This document shows positions 23,550 to 33,673 of a stretch of 64,000 bases of DNA, one piece after another; the stretch's first letter is position 1; every line of letters starts with the position of its first letter. This stretch comes from Massariosphaeria phaeospora. Lineage: Eukaryota > Ascomycota > Dothideomycetes > Pleosporales. The notes under the pieces were generated by a model, which was not told the origin of the DNA, made no database searches, and worked only from the letters and a program-made list of their open reading frames with translations. Position numbers and translations under genes: made by a program. The stretch is taken from assembly GCA_011032825.1 (NCBI GenBank), contig JAADJZ010000019.1, positions 186,001-250,000 on the forward strand. Direction: 5' to 3'.

Positions 23550-24214
23550 ATGGCTCTCGTAAACACCCTCCAACCTGTGCCCATCAGCAATGCTGCCATG
23601 GAGCGTAACACCATAACCCCTCAAATCAGCGCTCGCCCTCTCCTCAACGCCACCACCAAAGACAGGCAGAACCTGCTCGACATCCAAGAGCTCCTCAACA
23701 GGCTCTTTGTACGAAATCGAAACCAGCACCGCAGGAACCACTGGTTCAAATCGCTTGCGCAATTCAGGAAGCAGCTGAGTCTCCTGCTCAGCGAGCTCGA
23801 GACCGAGAAGAAGACTTCGCTGCCGGAGAAGATTGAGCAGCGTCTCCGCTACTGGGATGATAGATGCATCCACAACTGGTATCTGTATGTGCTATCTCTT
23901 AATTTCACCTTCATCTATCTTCTTCTCTTTATCTATCTACCAATCAAATGCATCACTAACATAATTGAAGACATTTCACCCAACTCGTCGCCGTGGGCCC
24001 CTTTGCTGTTGCCGGCCTCGTCCTGATGGCTTGCACAGCGCGCGTTTGCAGAATCACAGGCATCACTAACCTGTACGAGGAGATTGGCTCCGAAGACATG
24101 AAGATGATCCTTGGGGCCGTAGATGATGGCGAAATCGCCAACGAGTTTGGCGGGCTCTTGGATCCGGAGGAGGAATGGGGTGAGGTGGTAGAGAGGGAGG
24201 AAGATGAGGCCTAG
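23550..24214 (+). CDS. rmp1: RNase MRP subunit Rmp1-like protein
   Basis: Two exons, 23550..23884 and 23971..24214, are joined across an 86-nt intron (GTATGT, branch CACTAAC, acceptor GAAG) to give 192 residues. The diagnostic segment is near residues 47-63, LLNRLFVRNRNQHRRNHW, followed by a long helix and RLRYWDDRCIHNWY. After the splice comes HFTQLVAVGPFAVAGLVLMACTARVC. The RNRNQHR...W block followed by W-hydrophobic helices is the pattern of fungal Rmp1, a protein specific to RNase MRP that helps process rRNA precursors and some mRNAs in the nucleolus and cytoplasm. The tail is very acidic. The assignment rests on this pattern only; a distant relative (for example nucleolus and neural progenitor protein type) cannot be excluded. 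Confidence 0.72.
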
Positions 24215-24568
24215 GTGTGGTTTCCTCTTCGTTTTCTTGTTTTACATGAATGAACGTCTACGATAGCGCCATTTGCGCGGTGTTTTTGGTTAGGGCCTGC
24301 GCAGCCCGGTGAGGCACGCAGGCAGGCAGGCGGGAATATGGGTCTGGATGGGGGCGTTAGGTTGAGGGGTCTGCAATTCAACGCATTGCTTTTGGGGTTA
24401 AGATTTTGGTGTGTTTTAGTGTGATGATTGTGATGCTCCTGACCTGCTATGCTACTCCAGACTGTCTACATCACCCAGCGTACTCACAACCCATTACACC
24501 TTGAAGCTACTCAACCCCCCGCATACAAGATCCACACTGCCAGCCAGCCAGCCAGCCATCATGCCACC
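24215..24568. other. Convergent intergenic region
   Basis: This is 354 bp between two converging gene ends. It includes a short GCAGG(CAGG)n-like run near 24319-24332 and a CCAGCCAGCCAGCC run near 24540-24554. No gene is visible. Confidence 0.5.
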
Positions 24569-25639
24569 CTACCCCTCCTCTCCAATCTCGACCCCATCCT
24601 CGAACCCCGCATCCGTCCACTTCGCCGCCAATCCTCCCGCCCGCTCCCCCAACTCCTTCTCCAGCGCCACCGGCCTAACATGCATACCGTGATCCGCGCC
24701 CTTCACAGTAACCAGTGTCGACGAAGCTGCCATCTTACTCCGCACGGTAGCTAGCAGCTCGAGCGGACACATGGCGTCGCGAGATCCGGTTACGAACAGT
24801 ACGTCTACGGTCGAGGGAAGATCGAGGAGGATTTGGTCACGTATGTCGTTCTTGGGGCCGAGGAGGGGGTACGATACTAGGATGAGTTTGATCTTCTTCA
24901 CGGAACTGCGCACATCGCCCACTTCTGGTTCCTCAGTTCCAGTTGAAGAGGCTAGCATCTCTGAAGCCGTCATGACAGCGGCGCGGGCGCCCATGCTGCG
25001 GCCGCCGAGTACTAGCGTCGCTTCGTGCTCGCGTTCCTGTTCGTCGTATTCCTGGCGCTGGCTTTCTAGACGCTCGATGCAGGCGTGGAACCCTTTTACG
25101 CGCGCGGCGAGGTTCATGGATCCTTGGAAAGCGAGGATTGGGGCCGTGGTCGCGTAGCCGGTGCAGAAGTTCGTGACGGCTGGGGCGGAGAGGGTGCCGC
25201 CGGCGCCGTGGGTGAAGATTAGGGTTGGGGAGGGAGTTGATGGGGTGGCGGAGATGCTGTAGTGGTGGCATTGGATGGGCTTCTTGAGGGAGTCGTGGTT
25301 GATAGTTGAAGTGGTGAGATATTTGGGAGTTGAGTCTGATGTTGAGGATTCGGTGGAGCCTTTGGGATCTTCGGCTTCGTTTGATGGCTTCTGTTCTTGT
25401 TGATTTTTGTTTGCGCGGGTCTTGGTGGTCTTGGGCTTGGATGACCTCGGAGCTTTGGCGACTGCTTCTGCAGCGTCGAATTCCAGTTCCTCCTCTTGCA
25501 CATCTGCATTACTTTGCGGTTCCTCCTGTGCGGTAGCATTCGCTTTTGTTGATGAGCGCGTCACGCGTTTCTTCGGTGCTGGTGCCCCTGGTGCTGGTTC
25601 CGCGGCTTTGGGTCGTTTCGACGGCTTCGAGTCCTTCAT
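24569..25639 (-). CDS. TEX30/KANL3-like alpha/beta hydrolase
   Basis: A single exon gives 356 residues. Residues 1-105 are a Lys/Pro/Ser/Glu-rich, disordered extension. The hydrolase part starts near 120 and shows the oxyanion-region motif IFTHGAGGTLSAP (141-153), the nucleophile elbow GGRSMGARAA with Ser215, a strand with TGSRDAMCP giving acid Asp288, and VKGADHGM giving His317. A full Ser-Asp-His triad is thus present. The order and the H-G-A-G-G / G-R-S-M-G motifs fit the TEX30/KANL3 branch of dienelactone-hydrolase-like proteins. KANL3 is a subunit of an animal histone acetyltransferase complex; most fungal members are stand-alone with unknown substrate. An esterase or thioesterase activity is plausible but unproved. 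Confidence 0.72.
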   Translation of the reverse strand: MKDSKPSKRPKAAEPAPGAPAPKKRVTRSSTKANATAQEEPQSNADVQEEELEFDAAEAVAKAPRSSKPKTTKTRANKNQQEQKPSNEAEDPKGSTESSTSDSTPKYLTTSTINHDSLKKPIQCHHYSISATPSTPSPTLIFTHGAGGTLSAPAVTNFCTGYATTAPILAFQGSMNLAARVKGFHACIERLESQRQEYDEQEREHEATLVLGGRSMGARAAVMTASEMLASSTGTEEPEVGDVRSSVKKIKLILVSYPLLGPKNDIRDQILLDLPSTVDVLFVTGSRDAMCPLELLATVRSKMAASSTLVTVKGADHGMHVRPVALEKELGERAGGLAAKWTDAGFEDGVEIGEEG

Positions 25640-26251
25640 CGCGTCGGCTTCTGCGAGCGCACTTTGATACCATACGAATCACCTCATAGGCTGTCGAAGG
25701 GTCCCGTTTTGCGCATACCAATCGCGCGCGTGTTGGCTGGATTGGAAGGAGTAGTGCGAATCGAGGAGTTGTCTTCGCGACATGTCAAATTCGAGTCTGG
25801 CGTATGCTCAAAGCGTTTAGTCGACGCGTAACTGGTTGTGCGTCGATATATGTAGTTGTTGCTCTTCAATGAAGATACTATGGGTAGTTAGTGGGTGCGA
25901 CTAGTAGCGTAGGAGGTGGCGTAACGTGGGGGTAGTAGGGGTAGCCGGGGCTAAATCCCCAGCCACCTGATGTCATCCGATCTTTGACCAACCCACAACC
26001 ACACCTTGACAACATCATCATTGTACAATCATTTCTGTGGACTACCCCGTTCTCAACTGGCAATTTTTTCATATCTTCGCAAATGATGCGTGTGTGTACA
26101 AAAGCAAGCGGCATAGCCTCATTCACGCCTACACAGCCCCACCCGACTCACCGGCCAGGCCACGATAAATGATGCAGTGGACGACAGATCCATCCCCAGA
26201 ATCTCTCGCCATCATATATACTCCATTTTGAGTTGACCTAATTTTACAACT
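25640..26251. other. Divergent promoter region
   Basis: This is 612 bp between the hydrolase (minus) and the membrane protein gene (plus). It is noncoding as far as I can see, with CCCCAGCCAC and CAACCCACAACC tracts near 25957-25997. It should contain both promoters. Confidence 0.5.
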
Positions 26252-27400
26252 ATGACGACTGATCCGCCTAGAACGGCTTCTCCGCCTTCTTCTAAGAAGG
26301 GTCACACGGAACGCCATCGGAGCGGATGGCCAACATGGACTCGTGAGGCGCCTAAAAGCAGCTCAACTCATCATATCTGACTCGCATCTGGAAAGTTAAT
26401 CGCTCGCGCTATCGGACTGTGTCGAGAGCCACCCACGAAGACCTGGTTGCGCTTGCAAAAGCCTTCACTATTGTGAACAGGGTTATCCTCGAAGAAGCGC
26501 AGAGAGATTGCCAGCTTGAAAGTTGGACAAGACAAAGGCCAAACCCCTATTTCAGAGTTTATGATCTTACTACTTTGTCCAAAGTCGACGAGAACGGTCT
26601 CGAAGCTACGGAACGGGGCGTGGCAGTGACTCGCTTCGATGAGCCTACAGAATCAACTAGCTTGACTCACTTCCTATACGACAACGCATACTTGACGGTC
26701 TGGAAAACGGCAATCCACTCCATGCTGGACTCTCAAGGCAACCACTTCGGGCTCAAATGGCAACTTGCCAAGCAACACGCGCTCGACATCCTGGAACAAC
26801 GTGATGTTGCAGCCAGGATCTATGTGGACATTGAAGAAGAGCTGCGAGCATCTGGTCAAGAGTGGAATAAAATATGCGACAACATCATTATCAAGATCCA
26901 AACACTAGAAAGATTCATTGTAGTATACGATGCGCAGCCGCTCCCAAGCCCTACCCACCAAGATCCTAGACCGGAGCCTACATATGATCTTGAGCCAATC
27001 AAGTACATGAGAAGACCGGCGAAAGTCGCGTCTGCCTTCCCCCAGACGCAGGATAGTGTAAGTACTTGCATGCCGGCCACATACTATTTACTGAGATACT
27101 ATGTAGCACTACTCCACGACATTAACCGCGATCGTCTTCCTGACTACTCTTATCGCCATCATCCCATTAGGTTTCGCCTGGAGTATATCACCAAGCGACA
27201 GAGGCACTGTGGACGACACGGATTTCTATCTCTTGATTCAAAACTCTATCATGACGTTCCTCGGAATCGGGATCGGAATCTGTCCAAGCTTCAGACGGCT
27301 CGGCTCCCAAGGGCTGTGGTGGAGTCAAATACTAGGTCTGCTAGGTGCTTTCTTTGCCATTGCCACAGTCCCAGTGTATTTGAACGCGCCTGTCATCTGA
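26252..27400 (+). CDS. Unknown membrane protein, probably truncated
   Basis: Three exons, 26252..26342, 26396..27057 and 27107..27400, give 348 residues. The joins use GTGAGG...GGAAAG (branch CTGAC) and GTAAGT...TGTAG, and all phases fit. The first 250 residues are soluble and helical (for example LVALAKAFTIVNRVILEEAQ and a HFLYDNAYLTVWKTAIHSML stretch). The C-terminus carries hydrophobic helices: LTAIVFLTTLIAIIPLGFAW, then IMTFLGIGIGIC and ILGLLGAFFAIATVPVY. It stops at TGA (27398), but the same frame continues past that stop for 33 codons and encodes a further hydrophobic helix. I recognise no named domain. It lies head to tail with two other accessory genes that share a C-terminal membrane or protease theme. 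The function is unknown; a signalling or incompatibility role is only a guess. Confidence 0.7.
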
Positions 27401-27502
27401 AGTGCTTTTTTATCCTATGCCGCGATGGCCGTTCAGGCTTTGATGGCACTGCAGCTTGCTATTGCGGCGGATTTTTCGATGTCGCATCGGAAAAGGGAGT
27501 GA
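27401..27502 (+). pseudogene. In-frame extension beyond a TGA: lost C-terminal helix
   Basis: Directly after the TGA of the upstream gene the same frame reads SAFLSYAAMAVQALMALQLA and then AADFSMSHRKRE before another TGA at 27500. The run is strongly hydrophobic and ends in a basic tail, as expected for the natural C-terminus of the neighbouring membrane protein. The first TGA is one base from TGG (Trp), so I read this as a premature stop. Confidence 0.5.
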
Positions 27503-27695
27503 GCCAAGTCAGCTTTGGCGTTTTCTTCGAGCTGTTCACAAGCAGAAAAGAAACTTGATCGAACCCAAGGCCTGGCTATGGACTTCGTGAACATGTTCAC
27601 TACTCAAAAAGGCGCCCAATATTTCCGCCACAGTCACATATTCCTCAAGGTTCGCTCGTCACCTAGGGCATAGCGAGTAAAACTGCAGCTATCAT

Positions 27696-29089
27696 TCACC
27701 CACTCTTCATGTGATGTTTCCATTGCTGATACGCCACCCAAGCTTGGAACGACGCGACTCCTAGGCCTAGAATACCGATCATAATCGCAATGAACACTCT
27801 GATCATTGTTGCCATCATCATATGCCTTGCGCTACTCTTCTTCTCGAACCACGGCTGGAACCATCCTCGAGGTGTCGGGCTCTGTAGCTCGTCGTATAGT
27901 TCAGCAAGTCGAGAGCCGAAGTAGGGAAACGAAGAGTCTTGTTCGCAGTCTTTTCGATATTGCGACGACTCATACCGTAGAAAGTCTTCATCGAATGAAT
28001 GCCGAGACACTAGGGTCGAGAGAAACGATTGCGATTTGCGGTCAGGGGGGAAGAGGACTTCGTACATTGTGTCCATGGCTTCTATGGCTAATCTCCGGGG
28101 TATATTTCCACTAACATGGGGCTTAGTATTGGGAGGGGTTACATCTTTCCCACTGTCGCCAAAACTCACTTCGGTGCAGACGCAGCCCCGTCTACGATTT
28201 CTTCGTCAGCCTGACTCATCAAAAGGCTTTCCTTCAATAGAGCCGTGCAATGAAAGACCTTCACAAGTCCTTCTCTATGGTCTAGTCGAAGATGGTCCCT
28301 CAAATCGTTCGTGGCCTGAAATCGGAGCCCCCCTTTCTTCTTCAAGTATTTTGCGGCCAGATTCTTGATGTCGATGCCCTTCGATAGCTCATTTCCAGTG
28401 TCGAAGTACGGATGCTTGGTCATTGGAAATGCTTGGGAGAGGAAACTGCTAGCTGACATATCGCTCTTCCACGGAAAAGGGATGTGCCCATCTTCCAAGA
28501 TCTCAGAGCACTGTTGAGAAGCCCCGCAAGTCACCATGAACATCACACTGGCCGCAATGTTGAACGCTCGATTCTGGTCCCAAGCAACGGGTGTGCGCCC
28601 TGGATCACCGGTACGATCAGCAAAATATACACTCGTCAATTGTGTCGTCGGAGTATTGGGATCGATTTTGATCAGTCGAATAATATCCAGCATGTCGTCC
28701 AGAGTTCTCAATGCTGGTGCGCCGCCGTATAATTCTGGCACATATGTTCCTGTCGTGTTTCTATACAGATCCCAAAACTTCAATAGTTTTTTTGCTCGGC
28801 TCCACGGACGAGTGGGTTTGGTGCAAGAAGACAATCCGTAACATGCACCACAGAGTTTCCAGTTCCATAGAGCCTGGCCAAGCTTCTGCATATGGTCGTC
28901 GGTAACATCGTGAAGTGGGAACAGGCAGGATAAGTCATTCGACATATTGCACCAATCCTGGATAAGTTGCAAAAGTTCACTCGGGGACCTCACGTTTATG
29001 TGCTTCGGACTGTGGGACCATGGCGTTTTCGATTCAGAAGTTGGGAATGAGTCGCGTATTTGATTGGGTAGCACAGGTGAGGCTTGCAT
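27696..29089 (-). CDS. Unknown fungal protein with C-terminal membrane anchor
   Basis: Two exons, complement(28170..29089, 27696..28110), join across a 59-nt intron (GTGAGT...GTTAG) in phase 2 to give 444 residues. I recognise it as a widespread Pezizomycotina family of unknown function. It starts with an F-P-T-S-E-S-x-T-P-W-S-H-S-P motif and has LGQALWNWKLCGACYGLSSC, FWDLYRNTTGTYVPELYGGAP, LTSVYFADRTGDPGRTP, and near the end the acidic RLAELYDELQSPTPRGWFQ. A single C-terminal membrane helix follows (MMATMIRVFIAIMIGILGLGVASFQ), then WVAYQQWKH. The helix and short basic tail suggest a tail-anchored protein. The reading frame looks intact. It faces away from the trypsin-like pseudogene and converges on the other membrane protein gene; the three may form one accessory module. 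Confidence 0.75.
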
Positions 29090-29483
29090 GCTGTCTGGCA
29101 GTTCATTGGTATACTAAGGTAAGTCAACACGGCTGAAAGGAGGGGGCTACCCCCCTGGCAGAATTTATTGCTGATATCATAGAAGACTTCGTGATCCTTT
29201 TGACAGCCTAGGAGATTTTAGCAGCAGGTAAATAGTCTACTTCTATCTTTACAAAGCCCTATTGTATATAGTATACTAGGTATTGTATAGGTATAGCTTG
29301 TAGGTGAGAGGATAGGCTTACTAAGGTGCGCATCGATTAGAAACGAATTATGACAGGGCAGTGGCGCAGTGCTGACAAGGGAAGGCGGAGTTATTGTTCA
29401 CCAGTTCAACATCAGTCGCACTAGATAAGACTTAACACACGCAGACCTCGCTATCTCCACGCGAATCGAATCATACTGTCACT
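29090..29483. other. Intergenic, AT-rich
   Basis: This is 394 bp between divergent genes. It includes a TA-rich tract near 29260-29300 (many TATAG/TATAC steps) and a perfect short inverted repeat GGGGGCTACCCCC near 29142-29154 that could form a hairpin. It is more AT-rich than its surroundings. Confidence 0.4.
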
Positions 29484-31327
29484 ATGCAGGTATCCAAGTC
29501 TCAGGTAGTTTTCACATGACTCCAGCACTCCTTTATCTGATTTTGGCTACGGGACAGCCCCAAGCAGTCCACAACCGGGCAATTTGTCTGGCCCGAATCC
29601 TACTCCCGATACTACTAGCGATCCTCTGAATCAAGAACATTCGGCGCCCCTCAGAACTGTGCAAGGAATGAATAGATATGAGAAAGAACTCGACAAGCTA
29701 GTCTTGGACCGCTTCTGGGATATTGTTGAGAGAGTCTGAGAGCCCTTGTTAAAACACTTACACAAGAGTGGCAAGGCTTTTAGGCCAATGGCAATCTGAT
29801 TAATGGTTCTCGGAGAAGATTAAGTGTCCGCAAAACCGTGGATTGTCGTGCTCTGTCTGGAAAAGATAAGCAAAAAAGTGCGAAAGTTCTTCACGGGAAA
29901 GATGGTGAGATCATTATGCCAGCTGAATGATCCTACAATGATCACATTTGAGGTGGCTGTCATTGGACAGCCTTGAAGATAAGAGGTGCTGAAGATGCTT
30001 TGGAGGTTCTGGGCAATCTGATCGACGAGGAAATCTCAACATACCTCGACGGTGCCGATACGGTCTCGGGATCAACGATCAAAGTAAGAGGTCTGAATCA
30101 AGAAGCGCGATATGGCACTGAGGGCGTCATTATATAAACGCGGTTAGGCGACGAATATGTCTTATGTGGTCTCACTGTTAGCCACTTGATCGACTATACT
30201 AACAACGAAGATGAATCGAGCGAATACGCCTGGTTGGATGAATCTGAAACCTCTTCTAGGGATAATGCATCATCACATGGCACTGTCGCAATCACGGGGA
30301 TGTTTCGAAGCTCGTCCGTATCGGCTTTAGATGCAGCCAACGGTGCCTGGCCAAGAGTAGGAAATATTGCGAATGCTTCCTTCTCATTAGAAGCAAAAAA
30401 TAGAGACTGGGCTCTAGTCGACTTCCCGAAGAATTCCATGTCGAGGACACGTAAGGAGGTGGAAGAACAGTGGCTAGTGTGGGAAAGATCTAGTGCAGGG
30501 GTAGCTAGATGCCCTCAGGCCGTTCAAGTACGGAACTTCGATTATCCTAAAATGGGTTTCCTAGCATCTCTACCCGCAATCGCTTTGTTACCTTCTGGAG
30601 AGGATTTCGTCAAACACTACACCATGACCTTGGAAGTCAATTCTGGTATGGCCCAAACAGCCTCGGTTCAATATTGGCTAACTTAACAGGATTACCAACG
30701 GGCAGTTCTGGCTCTTGGGTATTCGATTTGACTACTTCTTTGCCGGTTGGACAAATCGTGGCCGAGGACCCATTCGGCGACATCTTCATTGTTCCTCTTT
30801 GTGACATCTTCACCGACATAGCCAAGGTACTGAACGCGGAAGCAGTGGGACTTCCAGTCCTTCCGCTTGTACGCAATCAAGACTCTCAGTCTTCACCTCC
30901 GGACATCGACAGTCAAAAGAAGGTTCAGGGGAGTTTGAAGTTACCACCTATCAAGCAAGGAGCATCCCGAGACGTTGATAGATCAATAGGTCGTTTGGGG
31001 TTGCCACCTATCTCGCAAGCTCCCCCGCCACTTTGTGACAGTGGAAGGAGTGATCAGGGGACTTTGAAGTTACCACCTACTAAGCGAAGGAAGCTAAGCT
31101 CTCAAACTAAAGTGGCGACACGCGCGGACAAATCTCCTAGAGCCAGCCCGTCAACATTACCCGCGTCTCAAGTTTCCTCGGGCAACTTCGCGGAAGTGTC
31201 CCGATATCGTTGGTATTGTTGTGGTTGCAGAAGCGGCGACAACTCAGTGGCTTTTCATATGGGATGTAATTCCTGCTGCAATCATTGGAGATGCTCATAC
31301 TGCAGGGTATTTGAGGTAAAGAACTAG
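29484..31327 (+). pseudogene. Trypsin-like domain protein, degenerate
   Basis: Coding segments occur in order but in alternating frames. They are a Pro/Ser-rich start with DKLVLDRFWDIVE, then ESLRALVKTLTQEW, then AKPWIVVLCLEKISKKVRKFF with FEVAVIGQP, then a segment ending EARYGTEGVII before TAA at 30135. After that TAA the same frame gives YVLCGLTVSHLI, where the His (30183) sits in the place of the catalytic His of trypsin-like folds. A good intron (30646..30689, GTATGG, branch CTAAC, ACAG) leads to GLPTGSSGSWVFD and GQIVAEDPFGDIFIVP, the serine loop region. Here GSSG replaces the usual GDSG. The tail carries three copies of a G-x-L-x-LPP(I/T) motif and a Cys-rich end (WYCCGC...CNSCC..HWRCSYC). 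Stops at 29737, 29974 and 30135 plus frame changes make the upstream half nonfunctional; only 30186-31327 could be translated as a remnant. Confidence 0.65.
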
Positions 31328-32104
31328 ACGCGATGGACCTGCCTGCCTTATGCAACCCACATCGAGAGGATCACTTAGTCGGCGCAAAAGTACATCTGTG
31401 GGATACTTCGGCCTTCGGCCAACCCAACTAGACCTGTTTGTTTCAACGGTGACACATCCTTGCGTTACACCTCTCCTCTCTTACACACCACACACACACC
31501 TACACACAATCACACTCGTATCATCTAGTTCATTTTCATCTCACTCTTTTCATCTCACTCCATTAAATTTCTATTATCCCCTCCTAAACTCCTTGCGCAG
31601 TAAAGCCCATTCATTCGGCAGTTCTTCTCAGCTCAGCCAGACCACACCGATCCGATGCGACCAAACCAAACCCCTGGCCGTCCATCCATCGATCGATCCA
31701 TATCGATCGAGCGAGAAAGAAAGAACAGTAAAAGAAAATCCTCAATTCGAGCCTCGCTCTCGCTCTAGCGAAGCAACCCAAAACCAACCCAGCATTTCAG
31801 CAAGATAGTGAACAAGGGAAAAAGGTTTCCTCAGTCATATGGTGTAGCCGAATGACGGGGTGGCTTGGAGGTTGGAAAAAGGAAAAGGAAATTCCGGCGG
31901 TAGTGGTGTAGTGCAGTGCAATGCAATGCTGAGCTCCACATGTGGAAAACGCCGCCCCGCTGAGTAGAGTAGGGTAGAGGTAGGTCAGCCAGCCAAGCAA
32001 GCAAGCAAGCCAGCCCGACCAAGTCCCCTACCCCCTTTCCTTTCCTTTCCCTTTCCCATTCCTCCCAAATCACTCCAGTTCACTCCACTCCACGCACGCA
32101 CCCC
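31328..32104. other. Intergenic, low-complexity pyrimidine-rich
   Basis: This is 777 bp without a gene. It has CACACACACAC-type runs near 31490-31510, CTCGCTCTCGCTCT near 31752-31765, AAGCAAGCAAGC near 31995-32010 and CCTTTCCTTTCC near 32036-32055. It lies between two converging gene ends. Confidence 0.5.
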
Positions 32105-32846
32105 TCAAATCTCACTCCCATTCTCGCCGCCGCCGCCCACCCCCGCACCATACCCATCATACGCCCACTGCCCCCTCCCAAACACATCATCCTCGTCCTC
32201 GCCGCCATCATCGATAATCTCCATTTTGACTTTCTTGTACGCGAGAGCGTCGTGGTGCTCATCTGCACTTTCCATTTTTCTGCCGCGCTTAAGCTTCTTG
32301 CCGATGTCGACGTCCACGTCGGCATTGGCGTTGGTATTGGCGTTCGCATTCGCATTCTTGTCCTTGGTCTTGGCGGTGCGGCCCTTAGCCTTGGGAGTCG
32401 TGGGATTGGTGGCCTTGGGCGTAGCGGTTTTCTTGGTGGGAGTGGCTTTCGTGGGCGTGCCCTTCACTGGCGTGCCCGTGTCGCCGCCAGGCGTCATCTT
32501 GCCGTAGGTTTTCATGCTGTAAAGGCGGTTCTTGGCGGCTTTGGGGGTGCAGCCTGGAGGGTGGGGAGGCGGGTTAGCATGTGAGTGTTGAGGGAGGTAA
32601 TAGGTAGGTATGCTGTGGGAAGGGCAGATCAGATCGAGGGATGGGATGCAGGATGGGGCGAGGACGACGTACCCTCGCCGACGGCGTCAGCGAGCTCTTT
32701 GCAGAGCTCATTGGTGAACTTGATGTCGAGGTGCTTGAACAGGCCGCGCATGAGCTGGATACACACAGGCACGTTAGCATCAAGTATACTCGAGAAAGAG
32801 GTAGACATATTACCGTAGCATCCTTCTCAGCCGTCCAGTTAACCAT
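32105..32846 (-). CDS. Small basic protein with Thr-Pro-Lys repeats
   Basis: Three exons, complement(32814..32846, 32673..32754, 32105..32553), give 187 residues. The introns use GTAATA...TCCAG and GTACGT...CTCCAG, and phases fit exactly. The short N-terminal domain (MVNWTAEKDATLMRGLFKH, then LCKELADAVGEGCTPKAAKNRL) resembles the Myb/SANT-like helix set seen in many small Dothideomycete proteins. The middle is a Thr/Pro/Lys-rich tract (TPTKATPTKKTATPKA) with several potential CDK-type sites. Next come Asn-Ala dipeptides (NANANANTNANAD), a basic KKLKRGRK nuclear-type signal, and a Gly/Asp-rich end. A nuclear, possibly DNA- or chromatin-associated role is an inference from composition. I do not recognise a named gene. 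Confidence 0.7.
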
Positions 32847-33673
32847 GGTGGCGAGACTTGCTGGTAATGTAATGTAATGTGGTGTGGTGTTGGGTGGTGT
32901 TGAATGAAGGAAGTGTGTGGACGTTGTGTTGTGCGGCTCAAAGCGTTGAAGAGTCGAGGGGAGGAGTGGATGGAAGAAGAAGAAGAGAAGAGGAAGGCGG
33001 GAGGGGAAGAGCAGGCTTTATGTGTGCAGGTCTGGGGCCTCAGTGAAGGTGAGGGGGCCTGCGAGAACGTGGGTCCGGCCGGTGAGCCCTCGTGGTGGGT
33101 TGGGCGGGGAGCGGGGAGCAGTGAGGGAGGTAAAGTGGTAAACGTGGTAAAAGAGAGAAACTGCGCGACCCACATGGCGGTGTGCTCGAGGACAGACTGA
33201 GCGAGGCTCACGCTCATCCTCACACGCAAGTGTACAGAAAGTGACGAGGTACTTATAGCCCACACAGTGCCATCACTGTATGCGCGAGCGCAAGTGCAGA
33301 CAAATTCAAAGCATAGCAAGACTTCAGTAGTATTGGGAGGACGTGTAAAGATCAGTGGGTATCGTGCATGGATCTCCAGAATAACCCGCCCATGTCAACC
33401 TTTTCCCCAAGACGCCAAAGAAAGACCTCCCAAACTCTTGCTGACGCAGCTTGTCATGACTGACGATGAAGACGGTACTGTTACCAATGCTCCCACCGTT
33501 GCACCTCCAAGACTCCGTTTCCGCCTACCGCCTCCACTGCTTGAGTAGAGATTCGACGCCTGTACACGGCTGGCCTAGACACAGTGATATGGGTCGCCCA
33601 CTTCAGCGTGAACGATGGTGAGTTCCGAGTCGAAGGACGTTCCAGAATCTTCAAGGTCGGGGTTAGCAGCGTA
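32847..33673. other. Intergenic, 827 bp
   Basis: This is the upstream region of the small basic protein gene and the downstream region of the next minus-strand gene. It contains GTAATGTAATGTGGTGTGG repeats near 32864-32885 and AGAAGAAGAAGAG near 32976-32990. Bases 33545-33673 could hold an alternative last exon of the neighbouring gene (see that entry). Confidence 0.45.
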
